47,228 nt of DNA, from contig JANSYO010000033.1 of NCBI GenBank assembly GCA_024742395.1, forward strand, positions 1 to 47,228, in the 5' to 3' direction. The notes beneath the pieces were generated by a model. The model saw only the letters and a list, made by a program, of their open reading frames with translations, was not told where the DNA came from and searched no databases. The position numbers and the translations under genes are program-made. Within the stretch, counting starts at the first letter, position 1; each line of letters opens with the position of its first letter. This DNA comes from Cytophagales bacterium (GTDB taxonomy: Bacteria; Bacteroidota; Bacteroidia; Cytophagales; Spirosomataceae). Positions 15,977 through 24,935 of the stretch are shown here, one piece after another.

Positions 15977-17791
15977 TCAAACAGCTTCATCAAGAAATTC
16001 TCTTATCCGCCTGGCTTTGTCTTTGCCCAGCACTTCTATCAGTTCTTCCTGAGAGGCTTTTCTGATGTTTGAGATCGTCTTAAAATGTTTCAAGACTTTG
16101 GTGGCAGTGGGTTTACCTATTCCCGGAATACCCTCCAGACTGGAGATTAAGAAACCTTTGCTTCGGCGGTTACGATGCTGAGTGATACCAAAGCGGTGAG
16201 CCTCGTCTCGAGCTCTTTGTATAAGCTTTAAGGATTCGGATTTTTTATCAATATATAGCGGTAAAGTATCCTCCGGAAAGTATATTTCTTCCAGTCGTTT
16301 GGCTATACCAATGATGGGTATTTGGCCATAGAGCCCCAGTTCTTTTAGTGCTTCTACAGAAGACGAAAGCTGGCCTTTACCTCCATCTATAATGATAAGA
16401 TCTGGCAAGTCTTCTTTTTCTTCCAGAAGCCGTTTATAGCGTCTAAAAACCACCTCTTTCATGGTGCCGAAGTCATCTGGCCCGGTAACCGTTCTGGGTA
16501 TATAATGACGATATTCCTTTTTAGAAGGCTGCCCGTTTCTGAAAAGCACCATGGCACTTACCGGATTGGTACCCTGTATATTAGAGTTGTCAAAACACTC
16601 AATATGCCTTGGCAGCTCCTTTAATTGAAGATCTTGTTTTAGCTTAATGAGCACCCGGTCACGCTTATTAGTGGCTCCGCTTTTGGCTATGGCTTCACGT
16701 TCGGCTTTTTCATGACGGTAATACATGATGTTCCGAAGTGTCATTTCTATAAGCTTATGTTTATCACCAATTTTGGGCACTACTACCTCGGCTTTCAGGT
16801 CGGTATCCAGTTCCAGATTGGAGAAAATTTCTTTGGCCTGGCTATTGTATTTATGCCTGATCTCAAACATCACTTTTTCCAGTACTTCTTCATCTGGTTC
16901 TTCCAGTTTTTTCTTTACCTCAAAAGTCTGCGTCTGAATGATGGTTCCATTACTTATTTTCAGATAACAGATATAGGCGGCATCTGTATCAGACTGAATA
17001 CCAAATACATCGGCATCTTTTATGCTTGGATTTACCACGGTGGCTTTTGACTGATACCCTTGCAGAAATTCCAGTTTTTGCTTGTACTCATGGGCTTTTT
17101 CAAAAGCCATTTCCGCAGCAGCGGCTTGCATTTTTTGTAGAAAATATTCCTTTGCCGGAGCAATATTCCCTTTCAGAATGTGATGAACCTGATCTATTTC
17201 TTTCAGATAATCCTCTTCTGACTGCAGGTCTTCGCATGGGCCCAGGCAGTTGCCAATGTGATACTCCAGACAGACCTTAAACTTTCTGGCAGCCACATTT
17301 TCTTCAGAGAGTACATATTTACAGGTACGGATAGTATAAAGCTGGGTAAACATATCCAGCAGGGCATGCATGGCTTTTACGTTTACATAAGGGCCATACA
17401 TTTTTCCGTTTTTTCTATCGTCTATTCTGCGGGTTTTTATCAGCCTTGGAAAACGCTCGTTTGTGACGCAGATATAGGGATAGTTTTTGTCATCACGCAG
17501 CATGATATTGAACTTTGGCTGCAGTTCTTTTATCATGTTGTTTTCCAGAAGCAGGGCATCGTACTCAGAGTGTACAACGGTATATTCCAGGTTTCTGATG
17601 GTCGTTACCAGACGCTTTGTCTTGCGGTCTGCCCTATCAAAATTATAGAAATAGCTGCTTATCCTGTTTTTCAGGTTTTTGGCTTTGCCAACATATATAA
17701 TGGTGCCTTCTTCATCAAAATACTTATAAATGCCCGGCTCATTGGGTAGGAGAGGTATTTGGGTTTTATAATCAAATTTGATGGCTGCCAT
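15977..17791 (-). CDS. uvrC: Excinuclease ABC subunit C (UvrC)
   Basis: A 604-residue protein of normal family length that makes both incisions in nucleotide excision repair. Domains: GIY-YIG nuclease (residues 1-95, PGIYKYFDEEGTIIYVGKAK), a four-Cys cluster between residues about 150 and 180 (KVCLEYHIGNCLGPC preceded by RTC), UVR motif around 215-245, RNase H-like C-terminal nuclease (CFDNSNIQGTNPVSAMV, IIDGGKGQL, HRFGITQHR), and a terminal helix-hairpin-helix pair (LEGIPGIGKPTATKVLKHF). The conserved Cys set fits the iron-sulfur cluster reported for the family. Start at ATG 17791. Confidence 0.97.
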   Translation of the reverse strand: MAAIKFDYKTQIPLLPNEPGIYKYFDEEGTIIYVGKAKNLKNRISSYFYNFDRADRKTKRLVTTIRNLEYTVVHSEYDALLLENNMIKELQPKFNIMLRDDKNYPYICVTNERFPRLIKTRRIDDRKNGKMYGPYVNVKAMHALLDMFTQLYTIRTCKYVLSEENVAARKFKVCLEYHIGNCLGPCEDLQSEEDYLKEIDQVHHILKGNIAPAKEYFLQKMQAAAAEMAFEKAHEYKQKLEFLQGYQSKATVVNPSIKDADVFGIQSDTDAAYICYLKISNGTIIQTQTFEVKKKLEEPDEEVLEKVMFEIRHKYNSQAKEIFSNLELDTDLKAEVVVPKIGDKHKLIEMTLRNIMYYRHEKAEREAIAKSGATNKRDRVLIKLKQDLQLKELPRHIECFDNSNIQGTNPVSAMVLFRNGQPSKKEYRHYIPRTVTGPDDFGTMKEVVFRRYKRLLEEKEDLPDLIIIDGGKGQLSSSVEALKELGLYGQIPIIGIAKRLEEIYFPEDTLPLYIDKKSESLKLIQRARDEAHRFGITQHRNRRSKGFLISSLEGIPGIGKPTATKVLKHFKTISNIRKASQEELIEVLGKDKARRIREFLDEAV

Positions 17792-17835
17792 GAAAACAAA
17801 TACGAAGAATTAATGGTGGAAAATAAACAAAGGGT

Positions 17836-17976
17836 TTACCCCTCGCAATTAATCAGGCCTTTTGCTACAAGATAGGGCAAAACAATGTAAAGCGAGACCC
17901 CTTTTATAAGGAAAAAGAAGAAACCGGCCCAGCCTAATTTCTTTACCCATGCCACTAATTTGTCTTTTCTACTCAT
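17836..17976 (-). CDS. 46-residue single-span membrane protein, translationally coupled to DUF3822 gene
   Basis: A short gene whose ATG (17974-17976) overlaps the TGA of the upstream DUF3822 gene as ATGA. It encodes a basic, amphipathic N-terminus (MSRKDKLVAWVKKLGWAG), then a hydrophobic span FFFFLIKGVSLYIVLPYLVA and a short tail, ending at TAA 17836. Proteins of this pattern (WAGFFFFLIKG) recur beside conserved genes in Bacteroidota as I recall. Coding is supported by the overlap, the sensible amino-acid pattern and the lack of another gene in the gap. Function unknown; a membrane-inserted regulator or small partner protein is possible. Confidence 0.75.
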   Translation of the reverse strand: MSRKDKLVAWVKKLGWAGFFFFLIKGVSLYIVLPYLVAKGLINCEG

Positions 17977-18758
17977 GAAGCTCTAAAAAGTAAATAATAC
18001 CGGTGAAACGGGCAGTCCTGAAAATACTGCGAGAACCGTATATCGCCGGCGTGTTTAATGAGTTCGGCTTTCAGACCGGCATTTTCTAACACTTTGTAAT
18101 TTTTGGCGTATTCGGTGATTTCACCACACAATTTCACATTTGAAAGATCTTTGTTTTTGATATACTCAATAACTGCTTTCAGATCATTAACAAAAAAGAC
18201 ATTCTGATGATTCTCATGAACAAATAAACTTGCTCCTTCCTGATGAAAAGTAAGCATGTGAGCGGGCTCATTTTCCAGTGCACTATCTGCCAGATGAAGG
18301 ATCAGTTTATCCTCAGGATAAAACTCTTTGAAAAAGTTAAGTATCTCTTCATTAGTGTGGTATAAATAACTTCCTCTTTTGCTAAGCTGAATAGTACTCT
18401 CCATTGGCAAGCCGAAGAGAGACTGTAAATACCTGTCTGCAAGGCTTTGGTTTTCTAAATGAATAGGGACAAAAGTTTTCTGTTTAGCATGAATTAAAAC
18501 ATGAATTTTATCCCAAAAACGAACAGAAAGAAAGCGATGATTTTCAATGATTGATTGGAGATGATCTGCCGTATTGCGGGCTTTAGCCAGACTGAAATCC
18601 TCTAACCAAACTATTTTATCATGTTCGTTCTTGATGCTAAACCTAAAGAAGGAATCGCTGATTTCAATGGTGAGTTTGCTATCAGCAATCTCCTCAATGG
18701 TGAATCTATCATCTTCAATAAAATAGGCAGGGCTTATATGTAATTCGTTATCTATCAA
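17973..18758 (-). CDS. DUF3822 family protein
   Basis: A 261-residue cytoplasmic protein that matches the Bacteroidota-specific DUF3822 family, with an actin-like/ASKHA-type layout suggested by two similar halves (FRFSIKNEHDKIVWLEDFSL in the first; HMLTFHQEGASLFVHENH in the second). There is no ATG at the beginning, and the best start is TTG at 18756-18758, inside the end of the NUDIX gene, giving an 11-base overlap. In other Bacteroidota this gene commonly sits near coaD, rsmD and NUDIX genes (recollection), so the neighbour fits. Function is not known. Confidence 0.85.
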   Translation of the reverse strand: MIDNELHISPAYFIEDDRFTIEEIADSKLTIEISDSFFRFSIKNEHDKIVWLEDFSLAKARNTADHLQSIIENHRFLSVRFWDKIHVLIHAKQKTFVPIHLENQSLADRYLQSLFGLPMESTIQLSKRGSYLYHTNEEILNFFKEFYPEDKLILHLADSALENEPAHMLTFHQEGASLFVHENHQNVFFVNDLKAVIEYIKNKDLSNVKLCGEITEYAKNYKVLENAGLKAELIKHAGDIRFSQYFQDCPFHRYYLLFRAS

Positions 18759-19200
18759 TTTTGATTCGGTCGGTTAAGAAATACGGTTTGGCTTTGGCCG
18801 GCAAGTCATTAAACTCAGCAGCGGTAAACCAGGCCATTTCTGTAAGAATGTGAACATTTTCAGGGTCTGTACCCAGCTTTCCGAAACCTTTCGGGTTTGT
18901 AACGATAAAATAATACTCAATAGCGTGTAAAGGTTCCTCAATGAACTCTCTAAAAGCAATCATTTCATCTACTTCAATCTCGAGGTGCGTTTCTTCAAGA
19001 AATTCTCTCTTTACAGCTTCTTTGAGGCTCTCTCCTTCCAAGGGCTCACCACCCGGCACATTCCAGTAAAAACCTAGCTGACCTATTCCAGTATGCTTGA
19101 GCATCAGTAGTTTATTCTGATGTATCAACACACCACAGGCCCGCACTCTGATTCGGTTTCCGTATTCCTGAAGAATTTGCTTTATCAGTGGCTCAGACAT
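18748..19200 (-). CDS. NUDIX hydrolase
   Basis: A 150-residue protein starting at ATG 19200 (a TTG-initiated frame at 19230 would include the promoter). The NUDIX box is complete except for its last glycine: GGEPLEGESLKEAVKREFLE followed by ETHLEI, so the REUXEEXGU signature ends in His-Leu in place of Gly. The catalytic glutamates are kept, so it should be an active metal-dependent pyrophosphohydrolase of unknown substrate. It begins a three-gene overlapping chain with DUF3822 and the 46-residue membrane protein. A good promoter lies just upstream. Confidence 0.88.
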   Translation of the reverse strand: MSEPLIKQILQEYGNRIRVRACGVLIHQNKLLMLKHTGIGQLGFYWNVPGGEPLEGESLKEAVKREFLEETHLEIEVDEMIAFREFIEEPLHAIEYYFIVTNPKGFGKLGTDPENVHILTEMAWFTAAEFNDLPAKAKPYFLTDRIKIDR

Positions 19201-19224
19201 TGTTGAGTAATTATCCTTAATTTC

Positions 19225-19257
19225 GACCAAAAATAGTTTATTTGGTCACCAGACCAA
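19225..19257. promoter_or_regulatory. Three GACCAA/TTGGTC half-sites between divergent genes
   Basis: GACCAA at 19225-19230 and an inverted pair TTGGTC (19242-19247) / GACCAA (19252-19257) with a 4-base loop lie in the short gap between the NUDIX and helicase genes. The pair falls between the -33 and -7 elements of the NUDIX promoter, a classic repressor position. It may be an operator controlling one or both genes; the inverted pair could also form a small hairpin. Confidence 0.4.
19228..19254 (-). promoter_or_regulatory. Bacteroidota-type promoter for the NUDIX-DUF3822 chain
   Basis: Read on the minus strand, TATTTTTG (19228-19235) is an exact TAnnTTTG -7 element, preceded after 19 bases by TTG as the -33 element. 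The expected transcript start leaves a leader of about 20 bases before the ATG at 19200. Confidence 0.65.
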
Positions 19258-19282
19258 TAAGATTTTTGGTGAATCACGAAGA

Positions 19283-20698
19283 ATGGCAGAAGAAATAAAA
19301 TCGCCCTCACAATTATTACTGAAAAAGTTTAAACATGAGCCTACTTTTGATCAGGCTAAACTGTTTACGCTCATGGATGATTTTCTTCAGGAAGAAGAAA
19401 AGGAACGATCCATTTTTGTATTGAAAGGTTATGCAGGAACGGGTAAAACTACCTTTTTGAGTACTTTAATTAAGGTTTTGCCCAAATTTGGCTGGAAGTC
19501 CGTATTGCTGGCACCTACCGGTCGTGCGGCCAAAGTGATGGCGAATTATTCGAAACGTGTAGCACAAACCATACATAAAAAGATATACAAGCAAACAGAA
19601 GATAGTTACTCAGGAAATTTCGTTTTTGAGCGTCAAAAAAATTATCATGAAGGCACGCTGTTTATTGTAGATGAAGCCTCCATGATTGCAGACCGCCGTG
19701 AGTTTGGTCGGGATAGTTTGCTCTCAGATCTTATTCAATACGTTTTTGAGGGAAATGAGAATAAATTATTTATCATAGGTGATGAAGCACAGCTGCCACC
19801 CATAGGCATGGAATACAGTCCGGCTTTGGATGAAGACCATTTACGCAATCAATATTTTGCTGAGGTTACAGCCCATTCATTAACTCAGGTAACGAGACAG
19901 CAAGAGGGCTCAGGTATTTTAGTTAATGCCACCGCTATTAGAAATTCGCTGGGTGATGAAAAGCCATCGGTGAAATTTCAAACCAAAGAGTTTAAGGACA
20001 TTTACCGCATGACTTCGGAGAAGATTGAGGCGGGATTGCAATATGCTTATGATAAGTACGGTCAGGAAAACACCATTGTGATTACACGATCAAATAAAAA
20101 CGCGGTGCAGTACAATCAGTTCATCAGAAACCGAATCCATTCTTTGGAGAATGAACTGGAAATGGGCGATGTACTCATGGTAGTAAAAAACAATTATACT
20201 GTACTGGAAGAAGGTTCAGAGGCGGGTTTTGTAGCCAATGGGGAATTTGCTGAGGTAAAACATTTGGGACGAGAAGAAGAAATGCATGGCTTCAGGTTTC
20301 AGCATGTAAGCCTGCAACTGGTAGATTATCCGAATGATCCGGAGTTTGACACCATGATCATTTTGGATACCTTAAATTCCAATTCGCCCAACCTGACACG
20401 AGAAGAGAATAAACAACTTTATGACTCTGTTTTAAAAGACTATTTCTGGGTTAAATCTAAGAAGGAACGAGCCGAAATGCTGGCTGCAGATCAATACCTG
20501 AATGCCTTGCAAGTGAAATACGCTTACGCCTTAACTTGTCATAAATCACAAGGCGGTCAGTGGGATGCCGTTTTTGTAGATCAGGGCTATATTCCAAATA
20601 ATACCATTGATACCGATTACCTCAGATGGCTGTATACCGGACTCACCCGGGGGGTAAAAGAAGTTTTTTTAGTTAACTTTCATCCACAGTTTTACTAA
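19283..20698 (+). CDS. RecD/Pif1-like superfamily 1 ATP-dependent DNA helicase
   Basis: A 471-residue SF1 helicase with all expected motifs: Walker A GYAGTGKTT (residues 49-57), APTGRAAK motif Ia, Walker B VDEASMIAD, GDEAQLPPIG motif III, the TRSNKNAVQYN segment, an SH3-like insert, and the C-terminal TCHKSQGGQWDAVFVD and YTGLTRG. This shorter RecD-like form is widespread in Bacteroidota and acts on its own, not in a RecBCD complex. It is divergent from the NUDIX chain and followed 14 bases later by corA. Confidence 0.93.
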   Translation: MAEEIKSPSQLLLKKFKHEPTFDQAKLFTLMDDFLQEEEKERSIFVLKGYAGTGKTTFLSTLIKVLPKFGWKSVLLAPTGRAAKVMANYSKRVAQTIHKKIYKQTEDSYSGNFVFERQKNYHEGTLFIVDEASMIADRREFGRDSLLSDLIQYVFEGNENKLFIIGDEAQLPPIGMEYSPALDEDHLRNQYFAEVTAHSLTQVTRQQEGSGILVNATAIRNSLGDEKPSVKFQTKEFKDIYRMTSEKIEAGLQYAYDKYGQENTIVITRSNKNAVQYNQFIRNRIHSLENELEMGDVLMVVKNNYTVLEEGSEAGFVANGEFAEVKHLGREEEMHGFRFQHVSLQLVDYPNDPEFDTMIILDTLNSNSPNLTREENKQLYDSVLKDYFWVKSKKERAEMLAADQYLNALQVKYAYALTCHKSQGGQWDAVFVDQGYIPNNTIDTDYLRWLYTGLTRGVKEVFLVNFHPQFY

Positions 20699-20712
20699 TC
20701 GCTGCTAGGAAA

Positions 20713-21801
20713 ATGGCTAAAAAGAAGAAAAATGGAAGATTTAAAACCCCGAAGCAAAAACCTTTCGCGGCTCCGGGAAGTCTTACCTATATAGGTAAAG
20801 AGGTAGTAGAGCAAACCCAAATTCAAGCCACCTATTACAACGAAGCCGCCATAGAACGTGTAGATATTAAACAGCTTGACGATTTACTGCCAGAAATCGC
20901 AGGCGATAGGCTTACCTGGCTGGATGTAGACGGAGTACATGAGGCCGCTGTGGTAGAAAACATCGGAAAAAAATTCAATCTGCACCCCTTATTACTGGAG
21001 GATATACTGAACACGACGCAAAAGCCGAAAATTGAATATTTTGAAGACGAGAACCTTCTTTTTGTGGTGTTAAAAATGCTTCATTTAGATGAAGAGATCT
21101 ATGAGATAGAGGCTGAACAAATCAGCCTTGTTTTGGGTGTCAATTTTGTTATTTCGTTTCAGGAATTAGATCAGACAGACATTTTTGAATCGATCAGAGA
21201 TCGTTTAAACATGCCTAAAAGCAGATTAAGACGTTTTAAATCTGACTATTTGCTTTATGCCTTAATTGACTTAATTATAGATCACTACTACGTATTACTG
21301 GAGAGCATTACTGATAAACTGGAGATACTGGAAGCCGATGTCCTGAATGATCCCAAGCCAATTCATCAGAATCAGATATACATGCTCAAAAAGGAAATGT
21401 CGTTTATGCGGCGAAATACCTTACCTATCCGAGACATGATCGGAGCATTAATCAGAGAGAATTCAGAGTTGGTCGGAAATCAGGTCAATGTTTACCTACG
21501 AGATGTGCAGGACCACGTCTTGCAAACAATAGAAACACTGGATAGTTACCGAGATGTAGCAGACAATATCATGTCTAATTATCATGCTTCTCTGAGTAAT
21601 AAGATGAACTCAGTGATGAAAACGCTAACGGTGTTTACCGTGATTTTTATGCCATTAACTTTTATAGCGGGCTTATATGGAATGAATTTTACTCATATGC
21701 CGGAGTTGGAAAGTCCTTACGGGTATTTCATCACCTTGGGCGTAATGGCTGTTATGGCTGCCGCCTTATGGATGTATTTTAAATGGAAAGATTACTTGTA
21801 G
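20713..21801 (+). CDS. corA: CorA-type magnesium/cobalt transporter
   Basis: A 362-residue CorA channel with the acidic cytoplasmic N-terminal domain (about residues 30-290) and two C-terminal transmembrane helices. The selectivity signature GMN is at residues 323-325 in YGMNF, followed by the MPE loop (THMPEL) typical of the family, and the C-terminus ends with basic KWKDYL. An N-terminal Lys-rich patch precedes the domain. It is 14 bases after the helicase gene. The last 10 bases overlap the end of a convergent lipoprotein gene, with no terminator visible between them. Confidence 0.95.
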   Translation: MAKKKKNGRFKTPKQKPFAAPGSLTYIGKEVVEQTQIQATYYNEAAIERVDIKQLDDLLPEIAGDRLTWLDVDGVHEAAVVENIGKKFNLHPLLLEDILNTTQKPKIEYFEDENLLFVVLKMLHLDEEIYEIEAEQISLVLGVNFVISFQELDQTDIFESIRDRLNMPKSRLRRFKSDYLLYALIDLIIDHYYVLLESITDKLEILEADVLNDPKPIHQNQIYMLKKEMSFMRRNTLPIRDMIGALIRENSELVGNQVNVYLRDVQDHVLQTIETLDSYRDVADNIMSNYHASLSNKMNSVMKTLTVFTVIFMPLTFIAGLYGMNFTHMPELESPYGYFITLGVMAVMAAALWMYFKWKDYL

Positions 21802-22499
21802 GAGAGGCTCTTTAAATCAAAAACAAAGGTTTCTTTAGTTTCAGCCACTACCTTCTCATTACTCTCTCCCAGTTCTAATTCTACAGACTCAATGGAGCTC
21901 TCAATATGTTCAACAGCTACTTTGGAGTAAACGGGGAGGTACACGGCCATCGGCGGGTCTACCACAGAATAATTTGAACCCACTTTTATGGTTTTTCTAA
22001 GGTCATTTTCATCAAGAATGGTAAGATAAACATCTATACCATGGTAGAAAGGACAGGCTTCGTAAGAGGAATATCTGATGGCCCAGAAAAGAGCAATATT
22101 TTGATCTGACAAACTTCTTTTTCCAAGGCTCAAAACCTCTGCAGACCGTAACATGCCTAAATCTAAGGTTTGTAAATAGTCTTCGTATATCTTGGCTTTT
22201 TTCAGTGAGTCAATTCTCAAAAAATCGTTCACAGGCTGATAATCGTAGCTTTCTGTATGAGGGTACTCAAATTTTTCAAAGAAGAGTTTAATGGTATCTG
22301 CAGAAATAGCTCTGAAGGATGATTCAGACAGTTCAAGGTTTTCAAGGTATGTAGAATCAATGACAGAAAGATCTGTGTCAGGAACAGAACGCAGAAAATT
22401 TGACCAGGAATTCTCAGATTGACTTTTTGGTGACGCACAAGCATAACAAACGAACAAAACACAAATAGCTACTAGTTTTAGAACGTCTTTTTTTATCAT
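21792..22499 (-). CDS. Lipoprotein of unknown function
   Basis: A 235-residue protein with a lipoprotein signal peptide (VCYACA, Cys21). The mature part is acidic and mixed alpha/beta, with no motif I recognise. A single Cys in EACPFYHGIDVY may be structural. It overlaps the convergent corA gene by 10 bases at its 3' end and lies 7 bases after the methyltransferase gene, so it is probably cotranscribed with that gene. Confidence 0.75.
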   Translation of the reverse strand: MIKKDVLKLVAICVLFVCYACASPKSQSENSWSNFLRSVPDTDLSVIDSTYLENLELSESSFRAISADTIKLFFEKFEYPHTESYDYQPVNDFLRIDSLKKAKIYEDYLQTLDLGMLRSAEVLSLGKRSLSDQNIALFWAIRYSSYEACPFYHGIDVYLTILDENDLRKTIKVGSNYSVVDPPMAVYLPVYSKVAVEHIESSIESVELELGESNEKVVAETKETFVFDLKSLSYK

Positions 22500-22506
22500 G
22501 TGTACT

Positions 22507-23403
22507 TTACATTTTCTTTAAAAAATAAACAACAGAGCTGGCTTTGTCCTGATTAAAAATAGCAGCCAAATAAGAAGCAAAACCTACCACCATTCCTTTA
22601 ATAAAATGAAAACCCGTTTTACGGTATTGCTCGCTAAGCATTGAAACATAAAATGAGTCAAAAGGTAAGATTTCCTTCTTAACTATCTTAAAATCATTCT
22701 TTTTGGCGAAGGTCTCCATAGTATTAGGAGTGAAGTGCCAGAGATGACGAGGCACGTCGTATCCGGCCCAATATTCTTCATAGTTAGTGGCATCAAATGA
22801 ATCTTTGTTTGGAACCGCAATAACTAAATGACCTTCTTTTTTTAGGACTCCATGAATGGCTTTCATAGTCAATTCTGGAGAGTAAATGTGCTCCAGAACA
22901 TGCCACATGGTTACAACATCAAACTGCTGATTGAGCTGCCCGCCTAATAGATGATTTGGCTCATTCACCTCAAGTCCAAAATTTTGAATGGCGGCATCTC
23001 TGGCTTGTTTTGAAATCTCTATGCCTTGCGTTTGGTACCCTTGCCCCTTCATATAATTCAGGAAATAGCCGGTACCGGTACCCACGTCTAACAACGTTCT
23101 ACCCTTCTGTACAGACTCAATCATGCTTTTCTTTTTGCCAAGCATTAAATCTCTAACCCAATGGTAAACTCTGTTTACCAATCCCTTTTTGGTATCAGAA
23201 TGTGAGATGTACACATCGCTTTGGTAATATGGACCAGCATGCTCAGCTGAGGGCGGATTGGCAGTAAAGGTAAAATCACAAACAGTACATGATTTTAGAA
23301 TAAAGTCTTCCTTACTAATAGAAAAGTCTTTAACTGTTAAGAAGGGTTTTAGTTGATCGCTTCCGCAAAGCGGACAATCCTGAATGAGGGTACTGTTAGT
23401 CAT
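22507..23403 (-). CDS. Class I SAM-dependent methyltransferase with N-terminal zinc ribbon
   Basis: A 298-residue protein from ATG 23403 (an earlier TTG is possible at 23412). The N-terminus has two CxxC pairs (CPLCGSDQ and CTVCDF) forming a zinc ribbon, followed by a UbiG/Methyltransf_23-type domain: LLDVGTGTGYFLNYMKGQG (SAM motif I), GIEIS, VVTMWHVLEHI and EGHLVIAVPN. This arrangement is common in enzymes that modify cell-surface sugars or small molecules; the substrate is not predictable. The C-terminal hydrophobic stretch (FIKGMVVGFASYLAAIF) could be membrane-associated. Confidence 0.88.
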   Translation of the reverse strand: MTNSTLIQDCPLCGSDQLKPFLTVKDFSISKEDFILKSCTVCDFTFTANPPSAEHAGPYYQSDVYISHSDTKKGLVNRVYHWVRDLMLGKKKSMIESVQKGRTLLDVGTGTGYFLNYMKGQGYQTQGIEISKQARDAAIQNFGLEVNEPNHLLGGQLNQQFDVVTMWHVLEHIYSPELTMKAIHGVLKKEGHLVIAVPNKDSFDATNYEEYWAGYDVPRHLWHFTPNTMETFAKKNDFKIVKKEILPFDSFYVSMLSEQYRKTGFHFIKGMVVGFASYLAAIFNQDKASSVVYFLKKM

Positions 23404-23531
23404 AAGTGCCAATTTATTAAGAAAGCTTGTGCAAGAAAGACAAAACGAAAATCATGCCTTTCATGAAAGAATCAAGCAAAATTAACAGAAAGCCATCAGA
23501 ATGCAATTTTACAGAATAAGAGGGTTGCTAC

Positions 23532-23957
23532 TTAAAGATCAAAAGGAATCAGGTCGGGCTCTACGCACAAACTCTTGGCCTTTTCTGATGAGTATACACC
23601 TTGTGAATAATGGGTATGAATCAGCTCTTTAAAACTGGTAAGTACTTTCGGGGTTTGAGCTATAAAATGGTCAAAGTTGCTGCCTGGGACTTTCAATAGG
23701 AAGTGATAAACTACTTTGACAGCTGCAATGGTCAGTGTTTCATTGTATTTATCTTTAGCTCCTAAATGTGAGACGTAAGTTTGAATAATCTCGGGTACAG
23801 AAATGATGGCTCCGGAAATCCCGAAGGAATTTATTTCATTAAAAGCCAAGCGTAAGTGAGCTTCATGGTTAAACAAAACTGCCGGCAAAGTTCCTGTAAG
23901 CAGGTCCTTTTTGAGTTCTAAATCACTGTAATCAGCATGTTTTTTAGGTTGACTCAT
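23532..23957 (-). CDS. Conserved protein of unknown function in the dehydrogenase operon
   Basis: A 141-residue soluble, mostly helical protein. Its best-conserved looking part is LFNHEAHLRLAFNEI, a His-rich helix (HEAHLRLA) that resembles metal- or heme-binding helices; a second His-containing segment is ELIHTHYSQGVYS. The start overlaps the stop of the 2-hydroxyacid dehydrogenase gene as ATGA, so translation is coupled. I do not recognise a characterised family. Confidence 0.75.
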   Translation of the reverse strand: MSQPKKHADYSDLELKKDLLTGTLPAVLFNHEAHLRLAFNEINSFGISGAIISVPEIIQTYVSHLGAKDKYNETLTIAAVKVVYHFLLKVPGSNFDHFIAQTPKVLTSFKELIHTHYSQGVYSSEKAKSLCVEPDLIPFDL

Positions 23958-24934
23958 TTTACCTGGTTTACCAGAGTTTCCCCCTTCTCAAATGCCGTGA
24001 TATTTTCAAAGGTAGTTTTTGTGATTTCTTCTAAAGCCTCTTTGGTAAAAAAGCCTTGATGTGAGGTAACAATGACATTCGGAAAGGTAAGTAAACGCAT
24101 TATCTGATCGTCTTCTATGATGCTTTCAGATAAATCCTGAAAGAAAAGATCACTTTCCTGCTCATATACATCAATGCCTAAATAACCCACTTTTTTACTT
24201 TTGAGTCCTTTTATTACCGCTTTTGAGTCTATTAGAGCTCCGCGGCTGGTATTAATGATCATAACCCCGTCTTTCATTTGTGCAAGACTCATCTCGTTAA
24301 TGAGATGATTGGTTTCAGGCAATAACGGACAATGAAGCGAGATGATATCAGAAGAAGTATAAAGTTCGTCAAGACTCACATAGGTTAGGCCTAAGTCTTG
24401 ATTCGGGAATTTATCATAAGCCAAAACTTCACAACCTAAACCCGCCATTATTCGGCAAAAAATAGAGCCGATATGTCCAGTACCAATGACACCTACTTTC
24501 TTGCCATACATGTCGAAACCCAATAAGCCATCCAGGGCAAAATTACCGTCTCTGACACGGTTATAAGCCTTATGGGTTTTTCGGTTTAAAGTCATAATTA
24601 ATGCAAGAGCATGCTCGGCCACAGCCTGTGGTGAATAGGAAGGTACCCGTACAACGGTTATGTTTTTTCCTGTAGCCGCTTGGATGTCAACATTGTTAAA
24701 TCCTGCACACCTTAGTGCAATGATTTTCACGCCGTTTTTCGCCAACTCGTTAACTACTTCTTTATCTAATACATCGTTGACAAAAACACAAATGCCTTCA
24801 AAACCAGCAGATAAGTTTACTGTGTTTAAATTCAGTGGAGCTTCAAAGAAAACCAGCTCATGATTATATTGAGGATTAAACTCTTCAAAATATCTTTTAT
24901 CAAATCCTTTCGTACTGAATACCGCTATCCTCAT
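23954..24934 (-). CDS. D-lactate dehydrogenase-like 2-hydroxyacid dehydrogenase
   Basis: A 326-residue NAD-dependent D-2-hydroxyacid dehydrogenase starting at ATG 24934; the longer frame to 25012 lies in the peptidase gene. The NAD-binding GVIGTGHIGSIF stretch, the catalytic Arg in NTSRGALID, the Glu in DVYEQESD and the His in TSHQGFFT are all present, and the overall pattern (MRIAVFSTKGFDKRYFEE) fits fermentative D-lactate dehydrogenase (LdhA type). It begins immediately after the M28 peptidase gene and overlaps the unknown 141-residue gene by 4 bases. Confidence 0.92.
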   Translation of the reverse strand: MRIAVFSTKGFDKRYFEEFNPQYNHELVFFEAPLNLNTVNLSAGFEGICVFVNDVLDKEVVNELAKNGVKIIALRCAGFNNVDIQAATGKNITVVRVPSYSPQAVAEHALALIMTLNRKTHKAYNRVRDGNFALDGLLGFDMYGKKVGVIGTGHIGSIFCRIMAGLGCEVLAYDKFPNQDLGLTYVSLDELYTSSDIISLHCPLLPETNHLINEMSLAQMKDGVMIINTSRGALIDSKAVIKGLKSKKVGYLGIDVYEQESDLFFQDLSESIIEDDQIMRLLTFPNVIVTSHQGFFTKEALEEITKTTFENITAFEKGETLVNQVK

Positions 24935-24935
24935 T

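Noticed and set aside
17258-17749. 163-residue open frame antisense to uvrC.
   Set aside because: uvrC is unmistakable across the whole stretch; the opposite frame is a shadow.
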